Of a stretch of 64,000 bases of DNA, positions 46,990 through 55,562 are shown piece by piece. The translations under genes were made by a program, and so were the position numbers. Under the pieces are notes generated by a model. The model saw only the letters and a program-made list of their open reading frames with translations, had not been told where the DNA came from and ran no database searches. Positions within the stretch are counted from its first letter, which is position 1, and the number at the start of each line of letters is the position of its first letter. The stretch comes from Macrococcus sp. DPC7161 (GTDB lineage: Bacteria > Bacillota > Bacilli > Staphylococcales > Staphylococcaceae): positions 186,001-250,000 of the forward strand of contig NZ_SDSC01000003.1 in NCBI RefSeq assembly GCF_004117835.1, written 5' to 3'.

Positions 46990-48268
46990 TTTCTAATACC
47001 TCTTTAACTTTTACAGCTATAGCCTTTCCTAACAATGGTGGAACAGCATTACCAACTTGTCTATACTGTTCTTGTTTATTCCCATAAAATATAAAATCAT
47101 CTGGAAATGATTGTAGTCTCGCATTTTCTCTAACAGTTGGTATTCTGTTCCACTTATAGTGAAAATGAGTTCTATGTCCTGTATCAATTGTTCTAGATGG
47201 TTTTTTACTATGATATCTTGTTAGTGCTTCATTATATTTAAATACTCTTTTTTCTAAAATTTCTTTGGGTAATGATTTATAATTTTTACCTTCGGGTACT
47301 AATGATATTAATTTTTTTGTTTCTACAGTATGATTCGTAGGAATATGATTATGAATTATAGTTGAGTTTTTTCTCATTAATTCCTGATACGAAGATTGTG
47401 GTTCATTTTCATATTCAAATATTTGACCCAAAGAACAATCCGTAGCATTTTCTAAAGTCGGTAAATCACTTATTGCATCCTCACAATTAATATAATCAGA
47501 TTCATTAATCTGTGGTACTGGATAACTAAATTTATTTTTAAATTGATCCTTTAACAACATAATAAAAAATACTCTTTTTCTAATTTGCGGAACTCCATAA
47601 TCTGGTGCATATAAAATTTTAGGTGACATAACATCATATCCTATTGAAGAAAAATCTTCTATTACACGCTTAGCACCAGCACCATTATACAAAGTTAACA
47701 TACCTGGTACATTTTCTAATACAATTACTTTTGGTTTTAAACGTGATGCGGCCTTAACCATTGCAGTATATAAAACATTTCTTTCATCAAATTCTTCTCT
47801 TTTTCCCGCTAAGGAAAAACCTTGACATGGTGGTCCACCAACTAACACATCAACAGTAATATTTTTATTTTCTACATAATCAACAATTGTATTAATATTG
47901 TCATGATTAAATAAATCTAATTTCAAAATTTCAGAATTTCCATGGTTTTCTTTAAAAGTTTTTAATGCTGCATCATCAAAATCTATTCCTAGAACAACAT
48001 TAAAACCCGCATCCATAAATCCTCTTGAAAGACCTCCTGCACCTGAAAATAAATCTATAACATTAAATAATTTATTGTTTATATTAGAAATATCTTGTTT
48101 TTTTCTTTCAAGACCATATTCAAGGCACTCTCTTATTCTATCCTGGTCACTCTTTCCAGTAAATGACATTTCTAACTGACTAAATACTTCAGTGGGTATT
48201 TTAATTTTAATTTCTTTGCCATTAATTGCACTTCTACCTGCGCCTGGTCTATTTCCACCTCTTGACAC
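46976..48268 (-). CDS. DNA (cytosine-5) methyltransferase with N-terminal ribbon-helix-helix-like region (M1)
   Basis: 430 residues with C5-methyltransferase motifs VIDLFSGAGGL (I, from residue 70), GGPPCQGFSLAG with catalytic Cys148 (IV), LENVPGML (VI), RKRVFFIM (VIII), RLQSFPDDFIF (IX) and GNAVPPLLG (X). The first ~65 residues are extra: a basic RGGNRPGAGR stretch, then IKIKIPTEVFSQLE and SDQDRIRECLEYGLERKK, a beta strand plus two helices as in CopG/Arc repressors. It starts at a GTG after GGAGGATAAAAA. First gene of the operon; likely autoregulator (inference). Confidence 0.9.
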   Translation of the reverse strand: MSRGGNRPGAGRSAINGKEIKIKIPTEVFSQLEMSFTGKSDQDRIRECLEYGLERKKQDISNINNKLFNVIDLFSGAGGLSRGFMDAGFNVVLGIDFDDAALKTFKENHGNSEILKLDLFNHDNINTIVDYVENKNITVDVLVGGPPCQGFSLAGKREEFDERNVLYTAMVKAASRLKPKVIVLENVPGMLTLYNGAGAKRVIEDFSSIGYDVMSPKILYAPDYGVPQIRKRVFFIMLLKDQFKNKFSYPVPQINESDYINCEDAISDLPTLENATDCSLGQIFEYENEPQSSYQELMRKNSTIIHNHIPTNHTVETKKLISLVPEGKNYKSLPKEILEKRVFKYNEALTRYHSKKPSRTIDTGHRTHFHYKWNRIPTVRENARLQSFPDDFIFYGNKQEQYRQVGNAVPPLLGKAIAVKVKEVLENEKI

Positions 48269-48282
48269 TTTTTATCCTCCTT

Positions 48283-48305
48283 TTGATTAAAGTCCTTTTA
48301 ATCAA
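48283..48305. promoter_or_regulatory. perfect inverted repeat, candidate operator of the restriction operon
   Basis: TTGATTAAA and TTTAATCAA with a 5-base spacer lie 2 bases upstream of the M1 ribosome binding site. This is the expected place for a transcription-start operator, and the M1 protein has an apparent DNA-binding N-terminus. Confidence 0.6.
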
Positions 48306-48311
48306 TAATTA

Positions 48312-48340
48312 ATATTAACAATACGAAGAATAATAGTAAA
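48312..48340 (-). promoter_or_regulatory. candidate promoter of the restriction-modification operon
   Basis: On the minus strand TTTACT and TAATAT are separated by 17 bases, a fair sigma-A match. The predicted start of transcription falls in the inverted repeat at 48283-48305. AT-rich context makes chance matches likely. Confidence 0.4.
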
Positions 48341-48427
48341 TACATATACACAAATTTCAAAAGAAAATTCAAGTCGTACCAGAAATAATCCTATTTCCTA
48401 ATGAGATGTAAGTTATTTATTTAAAAT

Positions 48428-48453
48428 AAAAAGCACTGCCACCAGTGCTTTTT
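48428..48453 (-). terminator. terminator of the small membrane-protein pair
   Basis: Arms AAAAAGCACTG and CAGTGCTTTTT with a four-base loop; directly after the stop codon of the gene at 48455. Confidence 0.85.
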
Positions 48454-48454
48454 A

Positions 48455-48778
48455 TTAATCATTAAGTTTTGTAGAATACTTTCCTTCAACTTCACCATAT
48501 TCACCATAAGATATTGAAAGTACTTTATCATTTATATCTCTTATGTACATTTCATATTCTAGCCCCGAATCATTTTTAAATATGATTTGTTCGTAAAATT
48601 CATTAGTCTTAAAATCATACTTCATTTCTCTTGTTTTCACTTGTTCAATTGCATGATTACTTTCTAAGTATTCATCTATCGTATTATGAACTTGTGCTCT
48701 TTTATAGAAAATAAAGATTGAAAATATTAGTATTAATAATATGATGAATCCAATTACTTTTTTCAAAGGTTTATACAT
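48455..48778 (-). CDS. DUF3139-like membrane-anchored protein
   Basis: 107 residues with one N-terminal membrane helix (VIGFIILLILIFSIFIFY), then a small external domain with EYLESNHAIEQVKTREMKYDFKTNEFY, which looks like the DUF3139 pattern of short Firmicute proteins. Function unknown. It follows the gene at 48793 by 14 bases in one unit. Confidence 0.55.
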   Translation of the reverse strand: MYKPLKKVIGFIILLILIFSIFIFYKRAQVHNTIDEYLESNHAIEQVKTREMKYDFKTNEFYEQIIFKNDSGLEYEMYIRDINDKVLSISYGEYGEVEGKYSTKLND

Positions 48779-48792
48779 TGTATCACCCTTTA

Positions 48793-49011
48793 TTAATGCA
48801 TTTCTTTACTTTGTTCTTTTTCTTTTAATTCTTTCTCTAATAATGCAATACGCTTTTTAAGTTCTTCTTTTTGGAGTTGTTCTAATTCGATTTTACTATG
48901 TGTTTTAACTCTTAGATCATGGAAGAATCTACGAATTCCCCATCCTATTGTAACTGCTATCCATCCAAATAATAAATATAGTGCGATTAGCCATATGATT
49001 TCAAAGTCCAT
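48793..49011 (-). CDS. small membrane protein with coiled-coil tail
   Basis: 72 residues: membrane helix IIWLIALYLLFGWIAVTIGWGI, then a basic segment and a heptad-like tail (IELEQLQKEELKKRIALLEKELKEKE). A GGAAGTGA-like site precedes the ATG. No known function. Confidence 0.58.
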   Translation of the reverse strand: MDFEIIWLIALYLLFGWIAVTIGWGIRRFFHDLRVKTHSKIELEQLQKEELKKRIALLEKELKEKEQSKEMH

Positions 49012-49065
49012 TGTGTGTCACTTCCTTATTTTATAAATCGTTGTGATTCTTATTATAGCATACAA

Positions 49066-49096
49066 AAACCAGCCGACACGTTGTATCGGCTGGTTT
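49066..49096 (-). terminator. transaldolase terminator
   Basis: Arms AAACCAGCCGA and TCGGCTGGTTT with a short loop, then a T-rich run on the minus strand. Confidence 0.87.
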
Positions 49097-49117
49097 CTTT
49101 TATCGATTTATATTTAA

Positions 49118-49828
49118 TTATAATAAGCTTAATCCACTTGATTGAATGTCTTTCGCGAATCCTTTAACTGTATCTACTGATAATTCATTGATATCGCGTC
49201 CGATGTTTTTGATTTTCTTTACAACGTCTCCAGGGCATGTGATGATGTCGCATCCGATTTCATCTGCTTGTATCACGTTATATAATTCACGGCATGATGC
49301 CCATAATAATTTAACGCCTTCTTTTTGTCTACATACTTTCACTGATCCACGCATTAATGGCATTGGATCTACTCCTGTATCTGCAATGCGTCCTGCAAAT
49401 ACTGATACGTATGTTTCAACACCTGGTTTCACTGCTGCTACGATTTCTTGTACTTGCTCGATTGTATAAACTGCTGTTACGTTTAATTTAATATCTTGTT
49501 CTGATAATTTTTTAATTAACGGAATCATTGATTCGCCTTTTGTATTCACAACTGGAATTTTAACGAATACGTTCTCACCAAATGTTTTAATAATCTGTGC
49601 TTCTTTCTCCATTGTTTCCATGTCATCGCCAAATACTTCGAATGAGATTGATGCATCTGGAATTGCTTTTACCGCTTCTTCTGCAAATTTCTTATAATCT
49701 GTCACTCCAGCTTTAGCCATTAATGATGGATTTGTTGTAAATCCGTCTACTTCTTTGTTTTGGTAAGCTGATTTCATTTGTTCGATATCTGCTCCATCTG
49801 CAAATACTTGTACGTTTAAGTTTTTCAT
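49118..49828 (-). CDS. tal: transaldolase
   Basis: 236 residues, the short TalC-like form found in staphylococci. VFADGADIEQMKSAYQNKEVDGFTTNPSLMAKAG-type start (Asp and Asn active-site residues), VFVKIPVVN with the Schiff-base Lys, and KLNVTAVYTIEQ. It moves a dihydroxyacetone unit between sugar phosphates in the pentose phosphate pathway; some family members act as fructose-6-phosphate aldolase. AGGAGG precedes the start. Single gene. Confidence 0.92.
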   Translation of the reverse strand: MKNLNVQVFADGADIEQMKSAYQNKEVDGFTTNPSLMAKAGVTDYKKFAEEAVKAIPDASISFEVFGDDMETMEKEAQIIKTFGENVFVKIPVVNTKGESMIPLIKKLSEQDIKLNVTAVYTIEQVQEIVAAVKPGVETYVSVFAGRIADTGVDPMPLMRGSVKVCRQKEGVKLLWASCRELYNVIQADEIGCDIITCPGDVVKKIKNIGRDINELSVDTVKGFAKDIQSSGLSLL

Positions 49829-49988
49829 AATTTTCCTCCTAGGGTTTTATTCTCTTTATTTTTATCATACTCTGCTTGTTTATTCTACTAAATGCACTTC
49901 TTTATTGGCAATGTCTAGTATATTATATTTATCTATTTTGTGTTAAAATATATCCATTATATTAGTTGAGTTTTTACTTGGAGGCCAT

Positions 49989-50291
49989 ATGAAAGCAAAT
50001 AAGTATTTATATAGTTCGATTTTTTTTATTTTATTATCTTTTTTTTGTAGTGCATTTAATCCGTTAATGGGTAATTTATTTGGTTCGATTACTTCTATTA
50101 TTTTATTCACTGGTATTGTAAACAGTATTTTATTAATTGTGAGTATTATTTTAAGTGATATGGCTTTAAAGCGTCGTGCTGATTTGAGTACGGGTGCTTT
50201 GAAGTTTGCCAAATGGATGCCTTTAATTATTTTTATTGTGATTATGTTTCATTTGTTTGTAACTTTAAAGATGTTTGGTATTATTTTTTAA
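49989..50291 (+). CDS. small integral membrane protein
   Basis: 100 residues with about three hydrophobic segments (SSIFFILLSFFCSAF, SIILFTGIVNSILLIVSIIL, WMPLIIFIVIMFHLFV). A GGAGGCCAT site precedes the ATG. Stands before the crcB pair with a terminator between, so it is probably an independent unit. Function unknown. Confidence 0.65.
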   Translation: MKANKYLYSSIFFILLSFFCSAFNPLMGNLFGSITSIILFTGIVNSILLIVSIILSDMALKRRADLSTGALKFAKWMPLIIFIVIMFHLFVTLKMFGIIF

Positions 50292-50313
50292 CTGGATGTG
50301 ATAGCATTCAGTT
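50290..50313 (+). terminator. terminator before crcB
   Basis: Stem AACTGGATG and CATTCAGTT with a loop and a following T run; ends the 100-residue gene. Confidence 0.72.
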
Positions 50314-50331
50314 TTTTTATTTGGAGGTTCT

Positions 50332-50682
50332 ATGCAATATTTATGGATTGTTGTTTTGAGTATTCTTGGTGCATTAAGTCGTTATGGTGTGAGTGTTTTA
50401 TTTGCGGATACGAAGTTTCAGACTGTATTTGTTAATTTACTCGGTGCATTTTTGCTTGGCTATTGTGTGAAGTGTTTTGAACGTATCCATTGGTCTACTG
50501 CTTTGAAGACTGGGATTTCGACTGGTTTTTTAGGGAGTTTTACGACGTTCAGTACATTTAGTTTAGAGGTCGTTCATTTTATACAGTCTGGTGATGTGCT
50601 GTTGTTAAGTCTGTATTTATTCATCACGATGGTCGGTGGTTTAATTTGTACTGTGTTTGGCATGAAAGTAGGTGCGAAATGA
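50332..50682 (+). CDS. crcB1: fluoride channel subunit CrcB (first of pair)
   Basis: 116 residues and four membrane segments. The CrcB/Fluc motif GTSTGFLGSFTTFSTFS-like segment (TGISTGFLGSFTTFSTF) and GALSRY are visible, along with FVNLLGAFLLGY. Fluc channels export fluoride as dual-topology dimers; adjacent paired genes form heterodimers with fixed opposite topologies. TTGGAGG precedes the start. Stop and next start overlap (ATGA). Confidence 0.93.
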   Translation: MQYLWIVVLSILGALSRYGVSVLFADTKFQTVFVNLLGAFLLGYCVKCFERIHWSTALKTGISTGFLGSFTTFSTFSLEVVHFIQSGDVLLLSLYLFITMVGGLICTVFGMKVGAK

Positions 50683-50993
50683 TTGGTATTATATTGGGTG
50701 CCCCGATTGGTGCGCTATTAAGATTTTGGATGAGTAAATGGAATGGTCATTTTCCAATTGCGACGTTATTGATTAATTTGATAGGTGCATTTTTGATTGG
50801 TATTGTTAGCGTTCATTTTAAGGAATGGTATTTATTTTTGGCGATTGGTATTTTAGGAAGTTTTACAACTTTCTCTACGATGAATGTTGAAATTGTGAAA
50901 CTTTATCATTCAAATCGCCGTTATTGTTATTATTATTTTGGTTTAAGTTATGTACTAGGCCCTATATTATGTTGGATTGGTACAATGTTTTAA
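50679..50993 (+). CDS. crcB2: fluoride channel subunit CrcB (second of pair)
   Basis: 104 residues, four membrane segments, with GAPIGALLRFWMSK, LINLIGAFLIGI and GILGSFTTFSTMNVE, parallel to its neighbour. The start at 50679 overlaps the crcB1 stop by four bases; an in-frame earlier start at 50646 would lie inside crcB1 and is unlikely. Expected to pair with CrcB1 as one fluoride channel. Confidence 0.92.
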   Translation: MIGIILGAPIGALLRFWMSKWNGHFPIATLLINLIGAFLIGIVSVHFKEWYLFLAIGILGSFTTFSTMNVEIVKLYHSNRRYCYYYFGLSYVLGPILCWIGTMF

Positions 50994-51093
50994 CAATTTG
51001 TAAATTTTATTTAATTTTTTAATTAAGAAGCAATTGTTTCACGGATTTTCTTATATAATATAAAGGTAATTTATATTTTTAAGGAGGAATACT

Positions 51094-53112
51094 GTGAAGC
51101 GACTTGTTTCTTTTTTATTTGTTTCAATGGTAAGTGTATCTTGTGCTAGTAGTTTACACGCTGCAACAGATACAAATGCAACACAAGTTCAGCCAAGTTC
51201 TACTTCAACAACGGCTACGACTTCAACACCTGTTAAGATCTTGCATACGAATGATATGCACGGCAGAATGGATGCTGAAGATGGTCGCGTGATTGGTTTG
51301 GCTAAAGTAAAGACCATTAAAGATGCAGAAAACCCTACTTTGATGTTAGATAGTGGTGATGCATTCCAAGGGTTACCTTTATCAAATATGACTAAAGGTG
51401 ATGACATGGCCAAAGCAATGAATGCCGTTGGTTATGATGCAATGACTGTTGGGAATCATGAATTTGACTTTGGTTATGATACTGCTGTTGGTTACAAATC
51501 AAAGTTAAACTTCCCTATCGTGTCATCAAACATTGTGAAAGATGGCAAAAATGTATTTGATGGTTCTACGATTATTAATAAGGATGGAAAGCGTTTTGGT
51601 ATCGTTGGTGTAACAACACCTGAAACAAAAACGAAGACACATCCGAATAACGTCGCTGGTGTAACATTCTTAGATCCTGTAGAAAGTGTTACTAAAGAAA
51701 TGATGCGTATTCAACCAAATGTTGATGCATTCATCATTTTAAGTCACTTAGGGATTGACCCATCAACACAAGAAAACTGGCGCGGTGATTATTTAACAAA
51801 GCAAATTGCAGCGAATAAAGCGTTTAACCGTTCTATCGTTGTTTTAGATGGTCACTCACATTCAGTCATTGAAAATGGACAATTAATTCAAAATGCTTTA
51901 TTAACACAAACAGGTACAGCATTAGCGAATATTGGTAAAGTTACATTTGATTTAAATGGCCAAACTGCTACTAATCTTAAGGCTTCAATGATTAAAGAAG
52001 CTGATACAAAAGCAATCGCTCAAGATGCAACTGTTAAAGCAATTGTTGATCAGGCGAAAGACAAATATACAAAAGCAACAAGTGAAGTTGTTTTCCATAA
52101 TGATGTTGTATTAAATGGAGAACGTGATTATGTTCGTACTGGTGAAACAAATTTAGGTAATGCAATTACTGATGCAATGTTATCATACAGCCAAAATGGC
52201 TTTGACACACCTGGCGATTTCGCCGTAACAAACGGTGGTGGTATCCGTGCTTCAATCGATGCAAACAAAGATGTAACAATTGGTGATATCATTAAAGTTT
52301 TACCATTCGGTAATACAATTACTCAAATCGATGTTACTGGTGAGAATATTTATAAAATGTTCGAACATAGTTTAAGTGCACCAACTGAAACGAAAGATGG
52401 TGTTACTAAATTAACTGCAAGTGGTGGTTTATTGCATGTTTCTGATTCAATTAAAGTACACTATGATTTATCTAAACCAAGTGGTGAACGTGTATTTTAT
52501 ATTGAAATTTATGACAAGAATTTAAAACGCTTTGTCGCTTTAGACAAATCAAAAACATACCATATGGTTACAAACGACTTTACAGCAGTTGGTGGCGATG
52601 GTTATACAATGTTAGGTGGTAAACGCCAAGAAGGACCATCATTAGATGCCGTATTCCGTCAATTCTTAAAGTCAGCAGATTTATCTAAATATGCTAATAG
52701 TGAAGCAACACGTTTATTAGCAGGAGATGCGAGCAAGTTTGAAATGCCTTCAACAGAAGAGACTACTGAACCTGAAGTAGAAGAAGGTAACACAAATGAA
52801 GAAACAAACGCTACTGAAGATGATCAAGTGATTGAAGAAACAAACACAGATGACGAAATCACTTCAGAAGAAGAAGTTACAGCAACTGAGCCTGTATCTT
52901 CTACAGACCAATCAATTAATGTAACACCAGTATCAACACATGTTACAAAAGCTGAAACAACAGAAAAATCTGTTGAATCTAAACATAATAATGTTGTTAC
53001 AATGACTTCAAGTGAAAAAGAATTACCTTCTACAGGTGAACATTCTCACCCAGAAGTTGCAATCATTCCATTAGGATTAGGTTTATATTTATTAAGAAGA
53101 AAATCAGCTTAA
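51094..53112 (+). CDS. cell-wall-anchored 5'-nucleotidase (AdsA-like)
   Basis: 672 residues. Signal peptide ending ASSLHA, metallophosphatase domain (LHTNDMHGRMD, MTVGNHEFDFGYD, GHSHSV), 5'-nucleotidase C domain (VTNGGGIRASID, AVGGDGYTM), an acidic Glu/Thr linker (about 550-600), then LPSTG, hydrophobic segment and RRK tail for sortase A. Family members release adenosine from AMP outside the cell; S. aureus AdsA aids immune evasion this way. The GTG start has AAGGAGGAAT upstream. Confidence 0.9.
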   Translation: MKRLVSFLFVSMVSVSCASSLHAATDTNATQVQPSSTSTTATTSTPVKILHTNDMHGRMDAEDGRVIGLAKVKTIKDAENPTLMLDSGDAFQGLPLSNMTKGDDMAKAMNAVGYDAMTVGNHEFDFGYDTAVGYKSKLNFPIVSSNIVKDGKNVFDGSTIINKDGKRFGIVGVTTPETKTKTHPNNVAGVTFLDPVESVTKEMMRIQPNVDAFIILSHLGIDPSTQENWRGDYLTKQIAANKAFNRSIVVLDGHSHSVIENGQLIQNALLTQTGTALANIGKVTFDLNGQTATNLKASMIKEADTKAIAQDATVKAIVDQAKDKYTKATSEVVFHNDVVLNGERDYVRTGETNLGNAITDAMLSYSQNGFDTPGDFAVTNGGGIRASIDANKDVTIGDIIKVLPFGNTITQIDVTGENIYKMFEHSLSAPTETKDGVTKLTASGGLLHVSDSIKVHYDLSKPSGERVFYIEIYDKNLKRFVALDKSKTYHMVTNDFTAVGGDGYTMLGGKRQEGPSLDAVFRQFLKSADLSKYANSEATRLLAGDASKFEMPSTEETTEPEVEEGNTNEETNATEDDQVIEETNTDDEITSEEEVTATEPVSSTDQSINVTPVSTHVTKAETTEKSVESKHNNVVTMTSSEKELPSTGEHSHPEVAIIPLGLGLYLLRRKSA

Positions 53113-53123
53113 TATGAATGAAA

Positions 53124-53172
53124 AAACGACGAAACGATTAAATCATTTTTGAATTTAACGTTACGTCGTTTT
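53124..53172 (+). terminator. terminator of the 5'-nucleotidase gene
   Basis: Long stem AACGACG-A-AACG...CGTT-A-CGTCGTT followed by a long T run. Confidence 0.85.
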
Positions 53173-53200
53173 TTTTGGTTTTTATTTGCTTTTTTTTATG

Positions 53201-53428
53201 CCTCACTGGCTAGTATTTAACGAATACTAGCTACTCAGCAGCAATTTTGACTATTTTTATACCCCACTGGCTAGTATTTAACGAATACTAGCTACTCGGC
53301 AGCATTTTCGGCTATTTTTACGCCCCACTGGCTAGTATTTAACGAATACTAGCTACTCAGCAGCATTTTCGACTATTTTTATGCCCCACTGGTTAGTATT
53401 TAACAAATACTAGCTACTCGGCAGTATA
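53201..53428. repeat. 61-bp tandem repeat array (four copies)
   Basis: Four copies with an exact 61-base period (CACTGG at 53204, 53265, 53326 and 53387). Each copy contains CTAGTATT and AATACTAG around a 5-base loop, then CTACTCRGCAG and a T-rich stretch. Copy four differs in the stem (GTTAGTATT, ACAAATACTAG), leaving it weaker. It fills the space between the 5'-nucleotidase terminator and the convergent aldo/keto reductase, ending about 15 bases from that gene's stop. Confidence 0.9.
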
Positions 53429-53443
53429 TCAAAATATATCTAA

Positions 53444-54280
53444 CTACTTCCCATCAAATTCAGTTGGGTCTGGTCCGATTCTTCGTTCTTCATTTAATGC
53501 ATTAATTACTTCGATATCTTCTTTTGTTAATTCAAAGTCAAATACTTCAATGTTTTCTTCAATACGTGATGCGGTTACTGATTTAGGAATGACCACGACA
53601 TCTGTATCGATATTCCATCGAATAATAATTTGTGCTGGTGATTTTTTATATTTATTTGCAATATCAATGATTGTATCGTTTTTCAAGATTTCTCCATTCA
53701 TTAGTGGTGACCATGATTCCATGACGATATCTTGATTTTTTAAGTACGCTTTTAATGATTGTTGTGTTAATACTGGATGATATTCTACTTGGTTAATAAC
53801 TGGTTTTACTTTAGCTACTTTTAATAATGCTTCTAATTGTGCTTCTGTAAAGTTACTTACACCGATATTTTTAATTTTTCCTGCTTCGTATAATTTTTCT
53901 AATGCTTGCCATGTTTCGATGAATAGCGCTTCATCAGTTCCTGGCCAATGCATTAAATATAAGTCTAAGTAATCGAGTTGTAATTTCTCTAATGTTGTTA
54001 AATACGCTTTTTCTACGTTTTCTTTACCATAGTCTGTTAACCATAACTTTGATGTAATGAATAAATCTTCACGTTGTAATCCTGTTGATGCTAATCCTTC
54101 TTTAATCCCTTGACCTACTGATGATTCGTTATCATAAATCATCGCCGTATCTATTGAACGGTAGCCCACTTCAATTGCATGTTTAACTGATTGTACAAGT
54201 GTTTCTCCGTCACTTACTCTAAATGTACCTAATCCTAACATCGGCATTTGATTGCCATTATTAAATGTGATTTGTTTCAT
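53444..54280 (-). CDS. aldo/keto reductase
   Basis: 278 residues in the AKR TIM-barrel pattern. YRSIDTAMIYDNESSVG contains the catalytic Asp and Tyr, ITSKLWLTDYG the Lys, and LYLMHWPG the His; VIPKSVTASRIEENIEVFDFEL is the NADPH-binding end. NADPH-dependent reduction of aldehydes is likely, substrate unknown. The ATG at 54280 has AAAGGAG upstream; an in-frame start at 54301 would contain it. Confidence 0.9.
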   Translation of the reverse strand: MKQITFNNGNQMPMLGLGTFRVSDGETLVQSVKHAIEVGYRSIDTAMIYDNESSVGQGIKEGLASTGLQREDLFITSKLWLTDYGKENVEKAYLTTLEKLQLDYLDLYLMHWPGTDEALFIETWQALEKLYEAGKIKNIGVSNFTEAQLEALLKVAKVKPVINQVEYHPVLTQQSLKAYLKNQDIVMESWSPLMNGEILKNDTIIDIANKYKKSPAQIIIRWNIDTDVVVIPKSVTASRIEENIEVFDFELTKEDIEVINALNEERRIGPDPTEFDGK

Positions 54281-54382
54281 CGTTTTTGCTCCTTTATACA
54301 TTGAGTTTTCAATTATATTGTAAGCTTCTATAATTTATTCGCCAACAAATGTGCCTGATTATGTTGATTTGTTGCCTAAAAA

Positions 54383-54412
54383 AACATCCCTACCTATGTT
54401 GGTAGAGATGTT
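54383..54412 (-). terminator. terminator of the NERD-like membrane protein gene
   Basis: Stem AACATCTCTACC and GGTAGGGATGTT on the minus strand followed by TTTTTTAGG; close after the stop codon at 54420. Confidence 0.82.
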
Positions 54413-54419
54413 AATTGCA

Positions 54420-55322
54420 TTATGGATTTAAATCTTCTAATTTTTCACGAATTGCTTCTAATTCTTCTACTTTGTATTGGAATCTGCCATGGAAGACAAA
54501 TTTTTCGAAGAAGTGTTCTAATTCATATTTACCTACTGAAATTTTAACGGTTTGATCAGTCGCAAAATTAGACACATGGTCATTACTATACCCTTCTCCA
54601 TCAAAATACATAATTGGTGTTACTGGATAAGGTAAGTTTAATTCTTGTTGTAATCGAATTGCACGTTCTTTTAATTGAACAAATGCTTTATCAATTAATC
54701 TAAATTGAGCATTACCGTCATTATTTTCTAAAATAAATGAATGCTCATCTTGTGGATCTAACTTTAATACTTCAAATAAACTTTCAAACATCGGTTCACG
54801 TGCAAATTCATGATGATTAATGCCGTGGAAAATATGGCCTGTAAAGTAATTTGAATCAATTAAATAAATACCTGTTCTTGTCATGACTAAGTGATCTAAT
54901 TTGTCTGTTGCTTTAATCGTTTGGCCTGGTAAATAGATGTTAGCCATAATTAACATATCTTCATAACGAATACGTTGTTCTTGCACTAAACGATTTCTAA
55001 ATTGAATTAATGCTAAATCCGTTAAATATTCACCTTTATCTTTTGAATAAAGCTTTAAAGATTCAATATGTGCATCTTTATCACTTATTTTTCTTTCGTA
55101 TTGCTCTTTTTGTTCAGCAAGTTCTTTTTTGTATGCAATACGATTTTTTTCATCTTGTGATTCAAAATCTGTTTTTAATTGATTTTTTGATGTTTCAAAA
55201 TCATTTTGTGATTTTGTTAACGCAGTTTTCTTACTTTTAATTGCCAGTATCCACATTAATAAGAAAATTAAAGCAAGTACTGCCAATCCAATGATAATGT
55301 ACATTGTTGTGTTCATTTCCAT
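54420..55322 (-). CDS. membrane-anchored coiled-coil protein with degenerate NERD-like domain
   Basis: 300 residues: membrane helix (MYIIIGLAVLALIFLLMWILA), long charged coiled coil (about 30-90), then a domain with YLPGQTIKATDKLDHLVMTRTGIYLIDSNYFTGHIF. The last segment mirrors the NERD core (DhLvxxxxGiyxiExKxxxG), but the usual Glu/Lys pair reads Asp-Ser, so nuclease activity is unlikely. It is predicted to face the cytoplasm. It lies between the aldo/keto reductase and the acidic lipoprotein gene. Confidence 0.6.
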   Translation of the reverse strand: MEMNTTMYIIIGLAVLALIFLLMWILAIKSKKTALTKSQNDFETSKNQLKTDFESQDEKNRIAYKKELAEQKEQYERKISDKDAHIESLKLYSKDKGEYLTDLALIQFRNRLVQEQRIRYEDMLIMANIYLPGQTIKATDKLDHLVMTRTGIYLIDSNYFTGHIFHGINHHEFAREPMFESLFEVLKLDPQDEHSFILENNDGNAQFRLIDKAFVQLKERAIRLQQELNLPYPVTPIMYFDGEGYSNDHVSNFATDQTVKISVGKYELEHFFEKFVFHGRFQYKVEELEAIREKLEDLNP

Positions 55323-55562
55323 ATCTTCACCTCTTTTAATTCTTTCTATATTTTAACGCATTTTGAGATGAAAGAACATTTAAAACGTGTTTTAAATTCG
55401 TTAAGTTTAAATAACATTAATGCAATTTACATTTTATTATCACTTTTTACACAAATTAACGAAATTTAACGTTAAATTCTTAAGTAGTTAACAATAATTT
55501 GTAATGATGATATTAACCCAAAAACATTGGGGGACTTAATATAATCTTGGAGGTAATATGAA

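Noticed and set aside
50290-50331. Fluoride riboswitch before crcB
   Set aside because: Only about 40 bases are available and they form a simple terminator hairpin without the fluoride riboswitch core.
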